DNA of 44,573 bases from Syntrophomonadaceae bacterium. GTDB lineage: Bacteria; Bacillota; Dethiobacteria; DTU022. Shown in pieces: positions 43,054 through 44,573 of this stretch. Made by a program: the position numbers and the translations under genes. The stretch's first letter is position 1, and every line of letters starts with the position of its first letter. The DNA is taken from positions 1 to 44,573 of the forward strand of contig PWGD01000063.1 of NCBI GenBank assembly GCA_003554395.1. The letters are read 5' to 3'. The notes under the pieces were generated by a model, which was not told where the DNA came from, did no database searches, and saw nothing but the letters and a program-made list of their open reading frames with translations.

Positions 43054-44573
43054 ATGGAAGATGATGGATCCAGGATGCAAAATGACGACAAGTTAGAAGA
43101 AGAAGTAATCGGCAGAGGTGAAGAGCAGACCTACCCGCTGCGCAAAAAATTTGGGCTGGTGGCCGGTCCCCTCTTTTTCCTGCTGTGCCTGATTTTTATA
43201 CCGGTAACCGAAGCCTTTACCTTCGCCATGAGAAGCGCCCTGGCTTCCACGGGCTGGATAGCGATCTGGTGGCTAACTGAAGCCGTGCCCATCCCGGCCA
43301 CCTCTATCCTGCCGCTGATCCTGTTTCCTTTAACCGGGACCATGGAATTTGGGAAAACTGCCACCGGCTATGCCGATTCGATTGTTTTTCTGTTCCTGGG
43401 CGGTTTTATGCTGGCGGCGGCCATGCAGCGCTGGAATCTGCACCGCAGGATGGCCCTGGCCATCGTAAAAGCGATGGGGCCACAGCCTAACCGGCTCATT
43501 TTTGGCTTCATGGTGGCTACCGGATTCCTATCCATGTGGATCAGCAATACGGCCACTTCTATGATGCTGATGCCGGTCGGGCTGGCGGTTATTCTGCAGT
43601 TGGCCCGCCTGATCAAGGAACAAAACCTGGATATCGAAGTGGAAGCCGGCAAGTTTTCTTTTGGCACCGCCCTGATGCTGGGCATCGCTTATTCCGCCTC
43701 TGTTGGGGGCATGGCCACATTGATCGGCACCCCGCCCAACGCCATTTTTGCTTCGGTGGCGAAAGCAACCCTGAACAAAAGCATATCCTTCCTGGATTGG
43801 ATGATCTTTGGCCTACCCCTGGCCCTGGTTTTTATCGTTGTAAGCTGGTTTTACCTGATCAAAATTTTTAAACTGGACCGCATCAAAGGGCTCAAAACGG
43901 GAAAAGAAGTAATTGAACAGGAAATAAAACAGCTGGGGCCTATGAAAAAGGAAGAAAAAATGGTCCTGGTGGTTTTCTCACTGGTCGCCCTGGGCTGGAT
44001 CAGCAGGAGCCTGCTGCTGGAAGATCTTGTCCCTGCTTTAAATGACCCCATGATTGCCGTGATTGGCGCCCTGATCCTGTTCTTCCTCCCTTCAGATTTA
44101 AAAAGGGGAATTTTCCTGCTGGACTGGGAGACGGCCGTCAAAATACCCTGGGGCATCCTGCTCCTTTTCGGTGGCGGTATTGCCATTGCCACCGGGTTTA
44201 CTGAATCCGGCCTGACCGAATGGTTGGGCGATCAGCTGGCAGTGCTTCAGCATACTCCGCTCCTGCTGGTCATTTTCGGCATATTTGCCCTGGTCGTTTT
44301 CATGTCCAATATAACCTCCAATACCGGGACTGTTTCTATGATGCTGCCGGTAATGATCGCCATGGCCGGAGCAATGGCCGTCCAACCCCTGGGTTTTATG
44401 ATCGTAGCTACCGTGGCGGCCTCTTTCGCTTTTATCCTTCCTGTCGCCACCCCGCCGAATGCTGTGGTTTTCGGCAGCGGCTACATTTCTATCGAACAGA
44501 TGGCCAAAGCCGGCCTGGGCATTACCATTATCACCATCATTTTACTGCCCCTGATCCTCTATTTCTGGCTGCC
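43054..44573 (+). CDS. DASS/SLC13-family anion:Na+ symporter (3' end outside window)
   Basis: Membrane carrier for di- or tricarboxylates or sulfate; 506 codons are visible and the frame is still open at the window end. The two SNT signature regions are present: ISNTATSMMLMP near 155 and TSNTGTVSMMLP near 420. So are GMATLIGTPPNAIF and the late ATPPNAVVFGSG. The N-terminal 28 residues are charged and cytoplasmic. ATG 43054 has a weak AAGG site and ATG 43075 is an alternative start. Na+-coupled uptake of a dicarboxylate such as succinate, or a dicarboxylic intermediate, is inferred. Confidence 0.88.
   Translation, partial: MEDDGSRMQNDDKLEEEVIGRGEEQTYPLRKKFGLVAGPLFFLLCLIFIPVTEAFTFAMRSALASTGWIAIWWLTEAVPIPATSILPLILFPLTGTMEFGKTATGYADSIVFLFLGGFMLAAAMQRWNLHRRMALAIVKAMGPQPNRLIFGFMVATGFLSMWISNTATSMMLMPVGLAVILQLARLIKEQNLDIEVEAGKFSFGTALMLGIAYSASVGGMATLIGTPPNAIFASVAKATLNKSISFLDWMIFGLPLALVFIVVSWFYLIKIFKLDRIKGLKTGKEVIEQEIKQLGPMKKEEKMVLVVFSLVALGWISRSLLLEDLVPALNDPMIAVIGALILFFLPSDLKRGIFLLDWETAVKIPWGILLLFGGGIAIATGFTESGLTEWLGDQLAVLQHTPLLLVIFGIFALVVFMSNITSNTGTVSMMLPVMIAMAGAMAVQPLGFMIVATVAASFAFILPVATPPNAVVFGSGYISIEQMAKAGLGITIITIILLPLILYFWL

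Noticed and set aside
1-44573. CRISPR arrays, tRNA or rRNA genes, intact insertion sequences
   Set aside because: Looked for regularly spaced repeats, cloverleaf-like segments and transposase motifs; none was seen by eye.

Overview
The window reads as a chromosomal catabolic island of a strict anaerobe that degrades aromatic or related acids through CoA thioesters. Strong AGGAGG-type ribosome binding sites, selenocysteine use, ferredoxin- and tungsten-dependent enzymes and the absence of any oxygenase fit an anaerobic Firmicute of the Desulfotomaculum/Pelotomaculum kind. A deltaproteobacterium is not excluded. All family assignments come from reading the translated sequence, not from database searches.

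Left end (1-6.8 kb, + strand): a tight operon of a tandem HdrA protein, MvhD, and NuoE-, NuoF- and NuoG-like proteins. HdrA and MvhD each contain one in-frame UGA at a position where the family has a redox cysteine. A bacterial-type SECIS hairpin follows each UGA, so both are probably selenoproteins, and naive gene calling truncates both. The order HdrA-MvhD-NuoE-NuoF-NuoG matches the electron-transfer half (BamE-I) of the class II, ATP-independent benzoyl-CoA reductase. The genes bamA (ring hydrolase), dch and had lie about 27 kb downstream in the same window.

6.8-18 kb: a CoA-transferase/GNAT fusion (-), a hotdog thioesterase, a universal stress protein, a thiolase (-), a complete TRAP transporter (dctP, dctQ, dctM) with a strong hairpin between dctP and dctQ, and a NarL-type two-component system (-).

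18-28 kb (+): a methyltransferase, then SDR, thiolase, amidohydrolase, D-2-hydroxyacid dehydrogenase, two 2-hydroxyacyl-CoA dehydratase/BcrBC-type subunits and IorA-IorB. This looks like conversion of 2-hydroxy/2-oxo (possibly aryl) acids to acyl-CoA. No ATPase activator for the dehydratase is in view.

28-37 kb: two AMP-forming acyl-CoA ligases, a PaaK-type ligase, a DUF35 protein, then bamA, dch and had. The last three carry cyclohexadienoyl-CoA to 3-hydroxypimelyl-CoA.

37-44.6 kb: a tungsten aldehyde oxidoreductase cassette (FAD subunit, tungsten subunit, four-cluster ferredoxin, MoaD-like protein) behind a leader with three hairpins, then an MFS carrier and a DASS/SLC13 anion symporter cut by the window end.

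Together: carboxylates enter by the TRAP, MFS or DASS carriers, aldehydes are oxidised by the AOR, and acids are activated by ligases or CoA-transferase. 2-Oxo acids are decarboxylated by IorAB. Benzoyl-CoA would be reduced by a Bam complex whose bamEFGHI part is here, then cleaved by Dch, Had and BamA and shortened by SDR and thiolase steps. No tRNA, rRNA, CRISPR array or intact insertion sequence was seen.
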